From Candidatus Muiribacteriota bacterium (lineage in GTDB: Bacteria > Muiribacteriota > DAOVTB01), in assembly GCA_030633305.1 (NCBI GenBank), contig DAOVTB010000024.1, positions 1-32,760 on the forward strand: DNA of 32,760 nt, written 5' to 3'. Below the pieces are notes generated by a model. It searched no databases and had not been told where the DNA came from. It saw only the letters and a list, made by a program, of their open reading frames with translations. The translations under genes were made by a program, and so were the position numbers. The first letter of the stretch is position 1. Every line of letters begins with the position of its first letter. Below, piece after piece: positions 16,101 through 23,233 of the stretch.

Positions 16101-16320
16101 TCTTTAATATTTTAGAGTCATGAGCATTTTTACTGGACAGTATTTTTTCCAGAATGGTTTTAGATAATTCTCTGATTCTACGATCTTTATGTTCGGTAAG
16201 TTTTTTTACATCTTTTTCGAGTTTTATATTAGGATTAGCATGAATAAGGGCAAGTGCACGTTTTACAATTCTGTCATCACTACTGTTGAGTATTGATTTA
16301 ATGTTTTTTAAAGATTTCAT
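13195..16320 (-). CDS. Giant HEAT-repeat protein with a single late transmembrane helix
   Basis: A 1041-residue protein. Residues 1 to about 830 are successive two-helix HEAT units with recurring signatures such as NKARAALANL, RISSVSAFALWKSGKK, DARVIANAIESLAFY and RTRKSALFALNRI. After a low-complexity Ser/Thr/Glu linker comes one transmembrane helix (about 882-903, NVFIAGGIMVSFIVIIIILNLG) and a C-terminal domain of about 135 residues ending GLVIQDFKIGKWVHPEK. With no signal peptide, the HEAT solenoid should be cytoplasmic and the C-terminal domain external. HEAT arrays are scaffolds, so the partner is unknown. The ATG at 16320 has AAAGAG upstream. Confidence 0.82.
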   Translation of the reverse strand: MKSLKNIKSILNSSDDRIVKRALALIHANPNIKLEKDVKKLTEHKDRRIRELSKTILEKILSSKNAHDSKILKKISSIDIFLTDYSSFKQKENRIKLLKSLNHYSIKKSEHKTINNLINVFLTEEDRSVAHLFSKIIIKWFGSELIPFLLKALDNKNKNYKINSMMILMKLDESTAIQKIIELYETNDNNEFIFFASCHIWKYSKLLVITKLKNLAQGNRENRINASKLCFILAHKKLEGIIHLLLEDSSETVRNKARAALANLEKRGTQPDTFIRYSHHLSDNFFNKFEMIIKESNDFHEKIMVMNILDNLGHTEFLPLVDEELQKESNNFLIASYVKFLGKYGKNQYSDIIHPYLESNDFRIVANCIEGLSHGDSNEKLNSIYSRFIKSRDHRISSVSAFALWKSGKKEMVSTYLKNGLNSKKLWKRKACLHILEYIRDPSMINLAKDLCEDHNQSIQDRAKTLVKILQVESNKDEATQNQIIDYLIETGKVPHEFISTRIKIIKSINMEMGERIKAANELCSIATDENYKALYRCFVGASDPYLKAALVKTVGMTFTGGKEFLFDILKKDYDARVIANAIESLAFYDYSDRIDEIFPFLYHDNQRVVTNTVIILHEVMPDKIFHKISLMVESIDIRTRKSALFALNRIRSFESYVLIRKLVNDKELDIAVTASEFISSFDNEFNFVERFNKAEKTETIDTSNENTLIELFNEIDKSSKKNIPDIAAKIEQQLTDENSEYLLSYLETTENEFAKSNLCSLLGKFSKIKIIYNFIASILDSNDKRIIANTFEGLLKNHDDPHFFDELLKGIESDEERIRLSALKVLLTNPIYGSMWFEKIERSSGDSSCIPIHYEKTTSSDQNSNTKDSSEEIIESTIYSKKNVFIAGGIMVSFIVIIIILNLGKNNLPDSKIIVMGTEKKESTKTLKKKHAPIMNTTNPKIFSNVQAKQQIYNQGIAHSKWRKIRKSNQSGKLKRLALLELIIALEKKYRHGELYRCKQMVMENLFDGAEIELRIVFDNINQGLVIQDFKIGKWVHPEK

Positions 16321-16429
16321 TGAATACTCTTTAATTTCAATCTATAAGGGCATAGTAACATACTGGTATTTGATTATGATATAATTAAATGAGTAGTTTT
16401 AATACGAAGATTTGATAATGGAGGGAAGA

Positions 16430-17320
16430 ATGACAAGATATATTTGTTTTTTGATTTTGATATTGCTGTGTTCAACTTCATATGGGTTTGTATATGATTC
16501 TTATATGGAATTTAAAAGAGCGAATAGTAAGAAAAGTACAAAACAGATGAAAACGATGATTAAGGAAGGATTGAATGTAAACGAAATTTTCGAAGAAACT
16601 CCAATTATCTTTGATCTCATCGTCAAGAAAAAACTAAAATTCCTGAAACTGTTTCTTGGTAATAATGCTGATGTTAACGTGAAAAATGCAGAAGGAAAGC
16701 ATCTGTTGATTGCAGTGATTGATAAAAAAAATAATAAAGCTGTGGATTTACTGCTAAAAGCGGGTGCAAAAGCAGATATCATGGATCAGAATGAAGAATA
16801 TATTATTTTTAAAAGTGTCAGGAAAAAAAATATTAAACTATTGACCATATTACTGAAGAATGATGTTAAAACATTTGGAACGAATCGTGATGGAGACCTT
16901 CTTTTAGAATATTCTATAAAAAAAGGTAACGATAAAATTTTAAAATTATTTAATAAATACAGAGCAGATTTTAATCAGAAAAATCGTGATGGTTTACCGG
17001 TATTTTTCAAATTGCTCAAAAAAAAGGAGAAATTATTAGCTTATTTAATAAAAAAAGTAGCGATTGATTTAGATACATGTGATTCAAAAGAAGAAACAAT
17101 TCTTTTTTCAGTTGTCAGGAAAGATAATCTTAAATTGGCAAAAAAGATATTAGAATGCGGAATTAATGTCTATAAAATGAATTTAAAGGGCAAAACTGTT
17201 TTAGACATTGTAGAGAAAGATTCAAAAATGGAGAACCTTCTCGGAGAATATCTAGCTGCATTAGAGTCGGCTAAAGAGAAATCAAAAAAGAAACTTAAAA
17301 AGAAGAAATCTGAGGAGTAA
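16430..17320 (+). CDS. Exported ankyrin-repeat protein
   Basis: A 296-residue protein from the ATG at 16430, chosen because GGAGGG lies 4 nt upstream and the protein then begins with a signal peptide (MTRYICFLILILLCSTSYG). An ATG at 16412 would add six residues before it. Repeats read LLKAGAKADIMDQNEEYIIFKSVRKKNIKLLTILLKN and ECGINVYKMNLKGKTVLDIVEKD, degenerate ankyrin units of about 33 residues. The C-terminus is highly lysine-rich (KEKSKKKLKKKKSEE). It is followed 6 nt later by the Sel1 gene, so the two probably act together in the envelope. A TATAAT-like -10 lies near 16378. Confidence 0.78.
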   Translation: MTRYICFLILILLCSTSYGFVYDSYMEFKRANSKKSTKQMKTMIKEGLNVNEIFEETPIIFDLIVKKKLKFLKLFLGNNADVNVKNAEGKHLLIAVIDKKNNKAVDLLLKAGAKADIMDQNEEYIIFKSVRKKNIKLLTILLKNDVKTFGTNRDGDLLLEYSIKKGNDKILKLFNKYRADFNQKNRDGLPVFFKLLKKKEKLLAYLIKKVAIDLDTCDSKEETILFSVVRKDNLKLAKKILECGINVYKMNLKGKTVLDIVEKDSKMENLLGEYLAALESAKEKSKKKLKKKKSEE

Positions 17321-17326
17321 AATATT

Positions 17327-18421
17327 TTGAAATTCTTTTTTATTTTAATCTTCCTCGTTCTGTTGTGCGGAATGATGCACTCAAAGGTTTTGACCCTTAA
17401 ATCAGGCGAAAGGATTGAGGGAACAATTCAGAGTGATAATGGAGATCATTACTTGTTCTTGACCGGATATGGAACTATAAAAGTATATAAAAAATATATT
17501 AAAAAGAAAAACAAAATTGATACGACCAACAGGAAATATTCATCAGATGATTCTTTTGAAGACTTATTAAGTGCAGTAGATTCTGGTAGTTGGGGAGCTC
17601 AACTTGCTCTTGGCAAAAAATATTATTCTTCTTCACGGAGAAATGATTATTCCAAAGCTTTTAAATGGCTGTTGAAGTTAGCTAAACAAGGGGATTCTGA
17701 GGCTCAGTATATTATTGGTACAATGTATTACAGTGGGCATGGAATCCTGCGTAATAAAACAGAGGCATATAAGTGGTTCAGAAATTCAGCTATCAAAGGA
17801 TATGTTAATGCGGAAATCCTTTTAGCTATGCTGATTGAATCAGGTGAGATGAAAGAAAATTCCTCTGGTGAATCTACTTTCTGGTATGAACGTGCTGCTG
17901 TGAAAGGCAATGTTGCTGCACAGTACAATATGGGAAGAATATGGCATAAAGCAATTAATCGTCCAAGAGATATGAAAAAAGCAATATTCTGGTATAGAAA
18001 AGCTGCTGAGAATGGATCTCTTGGTGCTCAATATTCATTGGCCGAAATCTATCATTATGGACGTTTTAATTTGATTGATTATGAAAAAGCACTTAAATGG
18101 TATACAAAAGCAGCGCAACAGGGAGACATTGTTTCAAAGTATATGGCAGGAATAATATATTATAAAGGATTAAGTGGCGCTATAGATAAGAGAAAGGCTT
18201 TTGTATGGTTTAAAAAAGCAGCTGATGAGGGATATCCAAGAGCAATGTACAGACTTGGAAAAATGTATTGGTATGGCGACGGAGTTGGTGTTGATAAAGA
18301 GAAAACCCGGCAACTGATACGCGAAGTATTGGATAAAGATATCGAACTGGGGCTTCTTCAAGCCACCTCAAAATTTAATCGTTTCATCAATGAAAATCAA
18401 TCCTCTTCAGCTTCTCAATAG
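17327..18421 (+). CDS. Exported Sel1-repeat (TPR-like) protein
   Basis: A 364-residue protein. The start is TTG at 17327, with GAGGAG from the end of the preceding gene 9 nt upstream. A signal peptide (MKFFFILIFLVLLCGMMHS) is followed by a short SGERIEGTI strand region like a small N-terminal beta domain. From about residue 85 there are about seven Sel1 units with AQYxxGxMYYxGxG...A.KWFRNSAxKGxxxA signatures. Sel1 solenoids mediate protein-protein contacts, often at the envelope. It is co-transcribed with the ankyrin protein. A strong promoter begins 12 nt after its stop for the next gene. Confidence 0.85.
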   Translation: MKFFFILIFLVLLCGMMHSKVLTLKSGERIEGTIQSDNGDHYLFLTGYGTIKVYKKYIKKKNKIDTTNRKYSSDDSFEDLLSAVDSGSWGAQLALGKKYYSSSRRNDYSKAFKWLLKLAKQGDSEAQYIIGTMYYSGHGILRNKTEAYKWFRNSAIKGYVNAEILLAMLIESGEMKENSSGESTFWYERAAVKGNVAAQYNMGRIWHKAINRPRDMKKAIFWYRKAAENGSLGAQYSLAEIYHYGRFNLIDYEKALKWYTKAAQQGDIVSKYMAGIIYYKGLSGAIDKRKAFVWFKKAADEGYPRAMYRLGKMYWYGDGVGVDKEKTRQLIREVLDKDIELGLLQATSKFNRFINENQSSSASQ

Positions 18422-18432
18422 GTTAAATTATC

Positions 18433-18462
18433 TTGACATTTATTTAAATAATCACATATTAT
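18433..18462 (+). promoter_or_regulatory. Sigma-70 promoter for the ATP-grasp gene
   Basis: TTGACA (18433-18438), 18 nt, TATTAT (18457-18462; it also overlaps ATTATAAT). It lies about 50 nt before the start codon at 18511. Confidence 0.65.
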
Positions 18463-18510
18463 AATGATTAATAAAAAATTAGAATGTAATTTATTCGAAG
18501 GGTAAGACTT

Positions 18511-19671
18511 ATGAATTTTATTTTTCTTTCTCCGCATTTTCCTCCAAACTATTATCGATTGTGTACTGCACTTCGGAACTATGGTGTAAATGTTCTGGGT
18601 ATTGGTGATTGTGAATATAAATTTTTTCGTCCAGAGATGAAAGAAGCTTTGTCGGATTACTATAGAATCGAAAATATGGAAGATTACGATCAAATGATGA
18701 AAGCCTGTGGTTATTTTGTTCATGCTCATGGTCGAATTGACAGAATAGAATCACTTAATGAACACTGGTTGGAAACAGAAGCTTTTTTAAGGACTGATTT
18801 TAATGTACCAGGAATAAAATCTGATAAAATTAATATGATTAAAAACAAGTCTCTTATGAAGGAAGTTTATGTCAATGCAGGAATTTCGGTTGCTGGTGGA
18901 AGAGTGGTGCATACTCTTGAAGAAGCAGAAAGTTTTGTTGCCGAGTTTAGATATCCTATAATTGCAAAACCCGATATCGGTGTTGGGGCAACTGATACAT
19001 TCAAGATTAATAATGATGATGAACTGGAGTCTTTTTTCTTAAATCAGCCTGCGAATGAATATATCTTTGAGGAATTCATCAATGGTAGTATTGAGTCTTT
19101 TGATGGTCTGGTTGATAAAGATGGAAATATTGTTTTCAGCACTTCGCATCGTTATTGTGATAATGTTATGGAACTTGTAAATGAGAATATGCATACCATG
19201 TATTATTCTGTTCGCGAGATTCCAGAAGATCTTGAAGAATTAGGAAAAAAAACACTGGCAGCTTTTGAACTGGAAGAAAGATTTTTTCATTTGGAATATT
19301 TTAGAACTGAGGATAATAGACTTATAGCACTTGAAGTAAATATGCGTCCTCCTGGTGGCTTGACAATGGATATGTTCAATTATTCTTGTGATTTTGACAT
19401 ATATAATCAATGGGCTAATCTCGTTGTTAATAATAAATTTGATCCACATTGGGAAAGAAAATATTTTTGTGGGTATATTGGGCGAAGAAATAGATTCAAT
19501 TATAAGCATTCTGTCAACGCAATAATGGAAAAATTCGGAAGATACATTCCCATGCATACAGAGATTAATTCAATATTCAGAGTTGCTATTGGTGATTATG
19601 GATTTATTGTCAGATCAGAATATGAAGAAGAATTATTTGAATTAAAGAATTTTATACATGAATGTTATTAA
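18511..19671 (+). CDS. ATP-grasp domain protein (carboxylate-amine ligase-like)
   Basis: A 386-residue protein. The central and C-terminal parts have the ATP-grasp landmarks: FRYPIIAKPDIGVGATDTFKI (Lys153 binding ATP), EYIFEEFINGSIESFDGLV, and FFHLEYFR...LIALEVNMRPPGGLTMDMFN, where E and N bind Mg2+ (about 274-279). The N-terminal third (MNFIFLSPHFPPNYYRLCTALRNYGVNVLGIGD) is the preceding Rossmann-like domain. Such enzymes join a carboxylate to an amine or thiol through an acyl-phosphate; the substrate cannot be read from sequence. The esterase gene 31 nt downstream is the probable partner. Promoter at 18433-18462. Confidence 0.85.
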   Translation: MNFIFLSPHFPPNYYRLCTALRNYGVNVLGIGDCEYKFFRPEMKEALSDYYRIENMEDYDQMMKACGYFVHAHGRIDRIESLNEHWLETEAFLRTDFNVPGIKSDKINMIKNKSLMKEVYVNAGISVAGGRVVHTLEEAESFVAEFRYPIIAKPDIGVGATDTFKINNDDELESFFLNQPANEYIFEEFINGSIESFDGLVDKDGNIVFSTSHRYCDNVMELVNENMHTMYYSVREIPEDLEELGKKTLAAFELEERFFHLEYFRTEDNRLIALEVNMRPPGGLTMDMFNYSCDFDIYNQWANLVVNNKFDPHWERKYFCGYIGRRNRFNYKHSVNAIMEKFGRYIPMHTEINSIFRVAIGDYGFIVRSEYEEELFELKNFIHECY

Positions 19672-19702
19672 TATCTGGGTTGAGCAATTCGGGAGGTAGA
19701 AT

Positions 19703-20440
19703 ATGAAAATTGAATCTCATAAGTGGTGGAGTCCTGCAATAAGAAAAGAAATGCAGCTGAAAGTATATGGCCATTGGGGAATTCCTTTTCTTGTTTTTCC
19801 ATGTGCTGGAGGTAATTATACTGAATTTGAAGGTTTCGGGATGATAAAATTACTTTCAAAATTCATTGATGATGGAAAGATAAAGGTTTTTACAATTGGA
19901 AGTCTTGATAACGAAACCTGGTTGAATAAAAGTGGAAATCCCTATGAACGTGGAAACAGGCATAATGATTATGATAGATATATAGTTGACGAAGTAGTTC
20001 CTTTTATCCATAATAACTGTAATGGAAAGCAACGTATTATGTTGACTGGATGCAGTCTTGGTGCCTATCATTGTGTTAATTTCTTTTTGCGACATCCTGA
20101 TGTTTTCCGTGGAACAATTGCCTTAAGTGGTGTTTATCGACTGAATCATTTTGTTGGGGACTATATGGATGATAGTATTTTCTATAATTCTCCTATTCAT
20201 TATGTTCCTGGTTTAAAGGATAGTTATCAGCTTGATTGGATCAAAAAAGGGCAGTTGATCATTTGTTCTGGTCAGGGGCCATGGGAAGATGTTGGACTTG
20301 CAGATTTGCAGGAATTAAGGAAATCTTTGAGTGTTAAAAAGATACCTCACTGGATAGATATTTGGGGTCATGAAGTCAATCATGATTGGCCATGGTGGAA
20401 AAAACAATTGCCATATTTTATGAATTTTGTATTGAAGTAG
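19703..20440 (+). CDS. Alpha/beta-hydrolase esterase-family protein
   Basis: A 245-residue protein. The nucleophile elbow is LTGCSLGAYHCVNFFLRHPDVF (GxSxG with Ser about 118), and a conserved histidine lies in DIWGHEVNHDWPWWKKQLP near the end (about 222-226). The start KVYGHWGIPFLVFPCAGGNYTEFEGFGMI, with an oxyanion-loop-like PCAGG, is typical of the esterase family related to PF00756. It probably hydrolyses an acyl ester. GGGAGGT lies 6 nt before the ATG. Its position after the ATP-grasp gene suggests the two enzymes act on the same small molecule or peptide. Confidence 0.82.
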   Translation: MKIESHKWWSPAIRKEMQLKVYGHWGIPFLVFPCAGGNYTEFEGFGMIKLLSKFIDDGKIKVFTIGSLDNETWLNKSGNPYERGNRHNDYDRYIVDEVVPFIHNNCNGKQRIMLTGCSLGAYHCVNFFLRHPDVFRGTIALSGVYRLNHFVGDYMDDSIFYNSPIHYVPGLKDSYQLDWIKKGQLIICSGQGPWEDVGLADLQELRKSLSVKKIPHWIDIWGHEVNHDWPWWKKQLPYFMNFVLK

Positions 20441-20472
20441 ATGTGTTTTCTTTTGTTAAGTTAAGAAAAAGA

Positions 20473-20501
20473 TTGACTATTACATTACTTTTCATTATAA
20501 T
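20473..20501 (+). promoter_or_regulatory. Sigma-70 promoter P1 for ctc
   Basis: TTGACT (20473-20478), exactly 17 nt, TATAAT (20496-20501). Close to consensus. Confidence 0.75.
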
Positions 20502-20512
20502 ATGAGACTAAT

Positions 20513-20541
20513 TTGACAAAGTAAAATCTTGTTACTATATA
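20513..20541 (+). promoter_or_regulatory. Sigma-70 promoter P2 for ctc
   Basis: TTGACA (20513-20518), exactly 17 nt, TATATA (20536-20541). It is a second, tandem promoter only 22 nt before the start codon, so its leader would be very short. Confidence 0.6.
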
Positions 20542-20562
20542 TATCACTAAGGAGGACGAGCG

Positions 20563-21192
20563 ATGGAATGGCCAGTATTAAAGGCATATTGCTACGGTAA
20601 AGACGAAAACAAACACGCAAAAAAACTCAGAAGGCAGGGCTATGTTCCGTTTTCAGTCTATCATAAGAATTCGATGCCTGTATTTTTCAAAGCGAAAGCA
20701 AATGAATTAGAAAGATTTTTAATACATAATCCAGGAAGAATTCATCTTGAATTGGAAATTGATGACAATACAAAACGAAAAGCTGTTTTTAAAGAAATTC
20801 AGCGTGATCCTGTATTGGGTAATGTAATTCATATGGATATGATTGAAATGGTAGGTGAAGTACCATTCAAGGTAAAACTACCAATAAAATTTATTGGAAC
20901 AGCTATAGGTTCAACAACTGGTGGTTCTTTTGAACGTCAGATAAATTATCTTAATGTAATTGCGACTCCTCAAAGTATGAGTGAAGCTCTTGAAGCTGAT
21001 GTAACTGATCTTGAAGTTGGAGATTGTATGTTTCTTGAAGATCTGAAATGCCCAGAAGGGATTAAGTTTTTAGACGCTCCACGCAGATTGATTTGTAATG
21101 TTGTGACAACACGTGCAGCAAAAGAGGTTGACGAAGACGAAGAAGAAGAAGGTGCAGAAGGTACAGAAGTAGTTGCAGAAGAAACAAAATAA
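20563..21192 (+). CDS. ctc: 50S ribosomal protein L25/general stress protein Ctc
   Basis: A 209-residue protein of the long (Ctc/TL5) form. The N-terminal L25 domain (about residues 8-92) has KKLRRQGYVPFSVYHKN, HLELEIDD and KRKAVFKEIQRDPVLGNVIHMDMIEM, the 5S-rRNA-binding fold. The C-terminal domain (about 93-185) has VPFKVKLPIKFIGTAIG...EALEADVTDLEVGD, and a run of acidic residues ends the protein. It binds 5S rRNA in the large subunit. AAGGAGG 7 nt before the ATG and two tandem near-consensus promoters suggest strong expression. A bidirectional terminator closes the unit. Confidence 0.93.
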   Translation: MEWPVLKAYCYGKDENKHAKKLRRQGYVPFSVYHKNSMPVFFKAKANELERFLIHNPGRIHLELEIDDNTKRKAVFKEIQRDPVLGNVIHMDMIEMVGEVPFKVKLPIKFIGTAIGSTTGGSFERQINYLNVIATPQSMSEALEADVTDLEVGDCMFLEDLKCPEGIKFLDAPRRLICNVVTTRAAKEVDEDEEEEGAEGTEVVAEETK

Positions 21193-21201
21193 CTTGAGCA
21201 T

Positions 21202-21238
21202 AAAAAAAGGCAGGTACAAAATGTACCTGCCTTTTTTT
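21202..21238. terminator. Bidirectional rho-independent terminator
   Basis: GGCAGGTACA (21209-21218) and TGTACCTGCC (21222-21231) form a perfect 10-bp stem with loop AAA. A run of A lies before it and a run of seven T after it, so it can serve both ctc (+) and the SLH gene (-). Confidence 0.92.
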
Positions 21239-21251
21239 ATGCCCGATAAAT

Positions 21252-21806
21252 TTAAAATACTTTACCGATTAAAACACCTGTTGCAATAATAAGCACGATG
21301 TCTAAAGCTCTGAGTTTAGTATTTTTCTTTTCTTTTTCCATTTTAGTAACTGTTTTTTTCAAAACAACCTGATTTTTTTCAACCCTGGTCAATCTTTTGT
21401 CGATTTCCATGATCTCTTTCTGAATATCCATATTTGATAAACCAAGTTTTCCAATTTCATCAGAAAATTCTATGAGCAGTTTTTCGATTTTCTTAAGGTC
21501 GTCTCTAGTAAGCATATTGACTTCGCTATGTTTTTTTAGAAAATCCAGTGTTCTGGAAAGTAAAACAGCCATGTCATAGCGTGAAAGTTTTTTCTCCCCA
21601 CGAAAAATTGGTTCATTGTAAAACCCTTTTATGATACCTTTGTTATACAATTCAACAACTGAAGCATATGCCCAGTGATTTGGTGAAATATCAGGGAATG
21701 GATCAGTTGCAGTATAAGCGTTATTAGTGAATACGCATAACATAAAAAATGCCATCATAAAAGCTGATATAATAGTATATCCTAGTTTTTTCTCTTTAAA
21801 TTTCAT
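21252..21806 (-). CDS. SLH-domain protein with coiled coil and C-terminal membrane helix
   Basis: A 184-residue protein from the ATG at 21806 (MKFKEKKLG), chosen for CGGAGG upstream and an immediate signal peptide (IISAFMMAFFMLCVFTNNAYTA). One S-layer homology module follows: FPDISPNHWAYASVVELYNKGIIKGFYNEPIFRGEKKLSRYDMAVLLSRTLDFL. Then comes a coiled coil (about residues 90-160, rich in K, E and L heptads) and a C-terminal hydrophobic helix (ALDIVLIIATGVLIGKVF). SLH modules bind cell-wall or secondary polymers, so this small protein may tether the wall to a membrane, similar in plan to Omp-alpha-type proteins. It uses the bidirectional terminator at 21202. Confidence 0.85.
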   Translation of the reverse strand: MKFKEKKLGYTIISAFMMAFFMLCVFTNNAYTATDPFPDISPNHWAYASVVELYNKGIIKGFYNEPIFRGEKKLSRYDMAVLLSRTLDFLKKHSEVNMLTRDDLKKIEKLLIEFSDEIGKLGLSNMDIQKEIMEIDKRLTRVEKNQVVLKKTVTKMEKEKKNTKLRALDIVLIIATGVLIGKVF

Positions 21807-21885
21807 AAGAATACCTCCGTAACAAATTTTTAGATTAAAACTCATATCGGCATTTTTTTTTACAAGTTTAGAGATTAATAAAATT

Positions 21886-21913
21886 ATTTTATAAATACAT
21901 TAAACATTGTCAT
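21886..21913 (-). promoter_or_regulatory. Probable promoter of the SLH gene
   Basis: On the minus strand ATGACA (21913-21908), 16 nt, TAAAAT (21891-21886). It is the only good match upstream of the SLH gene, about 80 nt before its start codon. Confidence 0.4.
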
Positions 21914-21940
21914 AATGAAAAACTTTGAATTATAATTTAC

Positions 21941-21969
21941 TTGAAACATATGTGGAATATTATTAGTAT
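21941..21969 (+). promoter_or_regulatory. Probable sigma-70 promoter of pilin cluster B
   Basis: TTGAAA (21941-21946), exactly 17 nt, TAGTAT (21964-21969), about 40 nt before the pilin start at 22012. No ECF-type GAAC...CGT motif like that of cluster A is present here. Confidence 0.5.
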
Positions 21970-22011
21970 TACTAGTAGGAAAAATGATTGTATAAAAAGC
22001 AGGAATAGAAA

Positions 22012-22488
22012 ATGTTATATTTTCGAACAAAACGTGCATTTACATTAGTTGAAATAATGATAGGTTTTCTTATCGTTGGCGTTGCTATTATACCGATATT
22101 TGCACTTTTTACACAAAGTACCAAGGGAACTGATAAAAACAAGAAAAAAGCTGCAGGCATGAAACTTGCCGAAGAAAAACTGAATTATTATATGAATTTG
22201 AAATTTGACTTTATTAAATCGAGCTATATAAATAAACATACTGTAACAAAAGAAGGAACAAAGTTTGGTATTAGTCTGGAATGGCAGACTATTCCGTCAA
22301 TACCTTTTAAATATAAAACTGTTAGAGTTATTGCCGGTTCAACGATAGAATTTAATAAAATTTATAATTGTAAAAATTCATTAAAGAAACTACTGATCAA
22401 TATTGAATGGAAGGAGGGAGGGGTTAACAAGATTTTTACACTTGAAACCCATAAGGCTGATGTCCCAGCACTCAAAGGTTTTCTTTAA
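22012..22488 (+). CDS. Type IV pilin-like / pseudopilin (PilV/GspI-like), cluster B
   Basis: A 158-residue protein. MLYFRTKRA|FTLVEIMIGFLIVGVAIIPIFALF has a prepilin leader, Glu at +5 and the alpha1 membrane helix, but Ala rather than Gly precedes the cleavage site. AAGLKLAEEKLNYYM-like MKLAEEKLNYYMNLK after the helix matches PilV/GspI minor pilins. AGGAAT lies before the ATG. The next gene overlaps its end by 29 bp. Equivalent by layout to 7847-8302. Confidence 0.8.
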   Translation: MLYFRTKRAFTLVEIMIGFLIVGVAIIPIFALFTQSTKGTDKNKKKAAGMKLAEEKLNYYMNLKFDFIKSSYINKHTVTKEGTKFGISLEWQTIPSIPFKYKTVRVIAGSTIEFNKIYNCKNSLKKLLINIEWKEGGVNKIFTLETHKADVPALKGFL

Positions 22489-23008
22489 AACAAATAGTTA
22501 TGCAAAAAGAGCAATGGCTATTCCAATTGTCCTTGTTATTGCAACTGTTTTGACAATATTGGTTACAATTCTGCTTAAAAATTATTCTAAAGATGCGCAT
22601 ACTTTTACTCTTTTTGAAAATGAATTAAAGGCTAAGTACCAGGCGCTTGGTGCAATACAGTTTTGTATTCTTAAGATTAAATTTCTTCCGGAAGAATTTT
22701 ATGAGGCATATAAGAATTTTCTTGTTAATGCGGCTCCTACTGATACAGTTTTAAATCCTCCAACAAGTGCAAACTTGTTTATTTTTTATTTTGATGATTA
22801 CAATGAAACAAATTTATCATCATACACTATTCGTGATGTAGTTTATAATGGATTAAAACTGGTTGGAGAAGGGCCTATTTATAAAAGTTCCGGGGCCAGC
22901 GCGATATGGGAACAGGATATTATACAAATCAGTTATACAGGGAAATATAAGGGAACTGAAAAAAAAGTAACGAGGATAATTAACATATCTCGTCAAATTG
23001 TACCGTAG
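22460..23008 (+). CDS. PilX/GspK-like minor pilin component, cluster B
   Basis: About 182 residues from the ATG at 22460, chosen for AAGG five bases upstream; an ATG at 22403 would extend further into the preceding gene. The N-terminus SYAKRA|MAIPIVLVIATVLTILVTILLKNYSKD is a leader plus membrane helix without Glu at +5, as in the protein at 10192-10818. The body is unrecognised. It overlaps the pilin before it by 29 bp. The inverted-repeat copy 3 begins at the base right after its stop codon. Confidence 0.68.
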   Translation: MSQHSKVFFKTNSYAKRAMAIPIVLVIATVLTILVTILLKNYSKDAHTFTLFENELKAKYQALGAIQFCILKIKFLPEEFYEAYKNFLVNAAPTDTVLNPPTSANLFIFYFDDYNETNLSSYTIRDVVYNGLKLVGEGPIYKSSGASAIWEQDIIQISYTGKYKGTEKKVTRIINISRQIVP

Positions 23009-23134
23009 CTTGCGTCCTGAATGAGCGAATCTTGAAATTTTCTGCACAAATTTATGCTTGCGGAGTACAAAAAGAGTACACCTCAGCATAAATTGACTTG
23101 AAAATTCCAAGCTTCATCTCATTCAGAACGCAAG
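23009..23134 (+). repeat. Long inverted-repeat element, copy 3
   Basis: A 126-bp hairpin starting one base after the TAG stop at 23006-23008. Outer arms CTTGCGT/ACGCAAG, then CTGAATGAG-C-GAA..TTG-A-AATTTT facing an arm that reads CTGAATGAG-AT-GAA..TTG-G-AATTTT. It shares two exact 19-nt apical blocks with copy 2 (23049-23067 and 23077-23095), while the outer arms differ. Confidence 0.85.
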
Positions 23135-23177
23135 AGTTGAGGTGGAAAAGAATAAAAATTAAATATAAATAATGCAG

Positions 23178-23199
23178 GGACAGGCCCCCGTGCCTGTCC
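23178..23199. repeat. Short REP-like hairpin (GGACAGGC...GCCTGTCC)
   Basis: GGACAGGC (23178-23185) pairs with GCCTGTCC (23192-23199). It is GC-rich against an AT-rich background and resembles the GGGACAGGCAC-type palindromes scattered in many environmental genomes. It sits between inverted-repeat copy 3 and the next pilin gene. Confidence 0.6.
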
Positions 23200-23233
23200 G
23201 AGATGAATAAATGAAAATAAAAGAAGACAATAT

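Noticed and set aside
20548-20562. GAGCGA before the ctc start codon, matching the left-arm motif of the inverted repeats
   Set aside because: No complementary right arm with TCATCTC is nearby and the string overlaps the Shine-Dalgarno spacer; it is a chance match.
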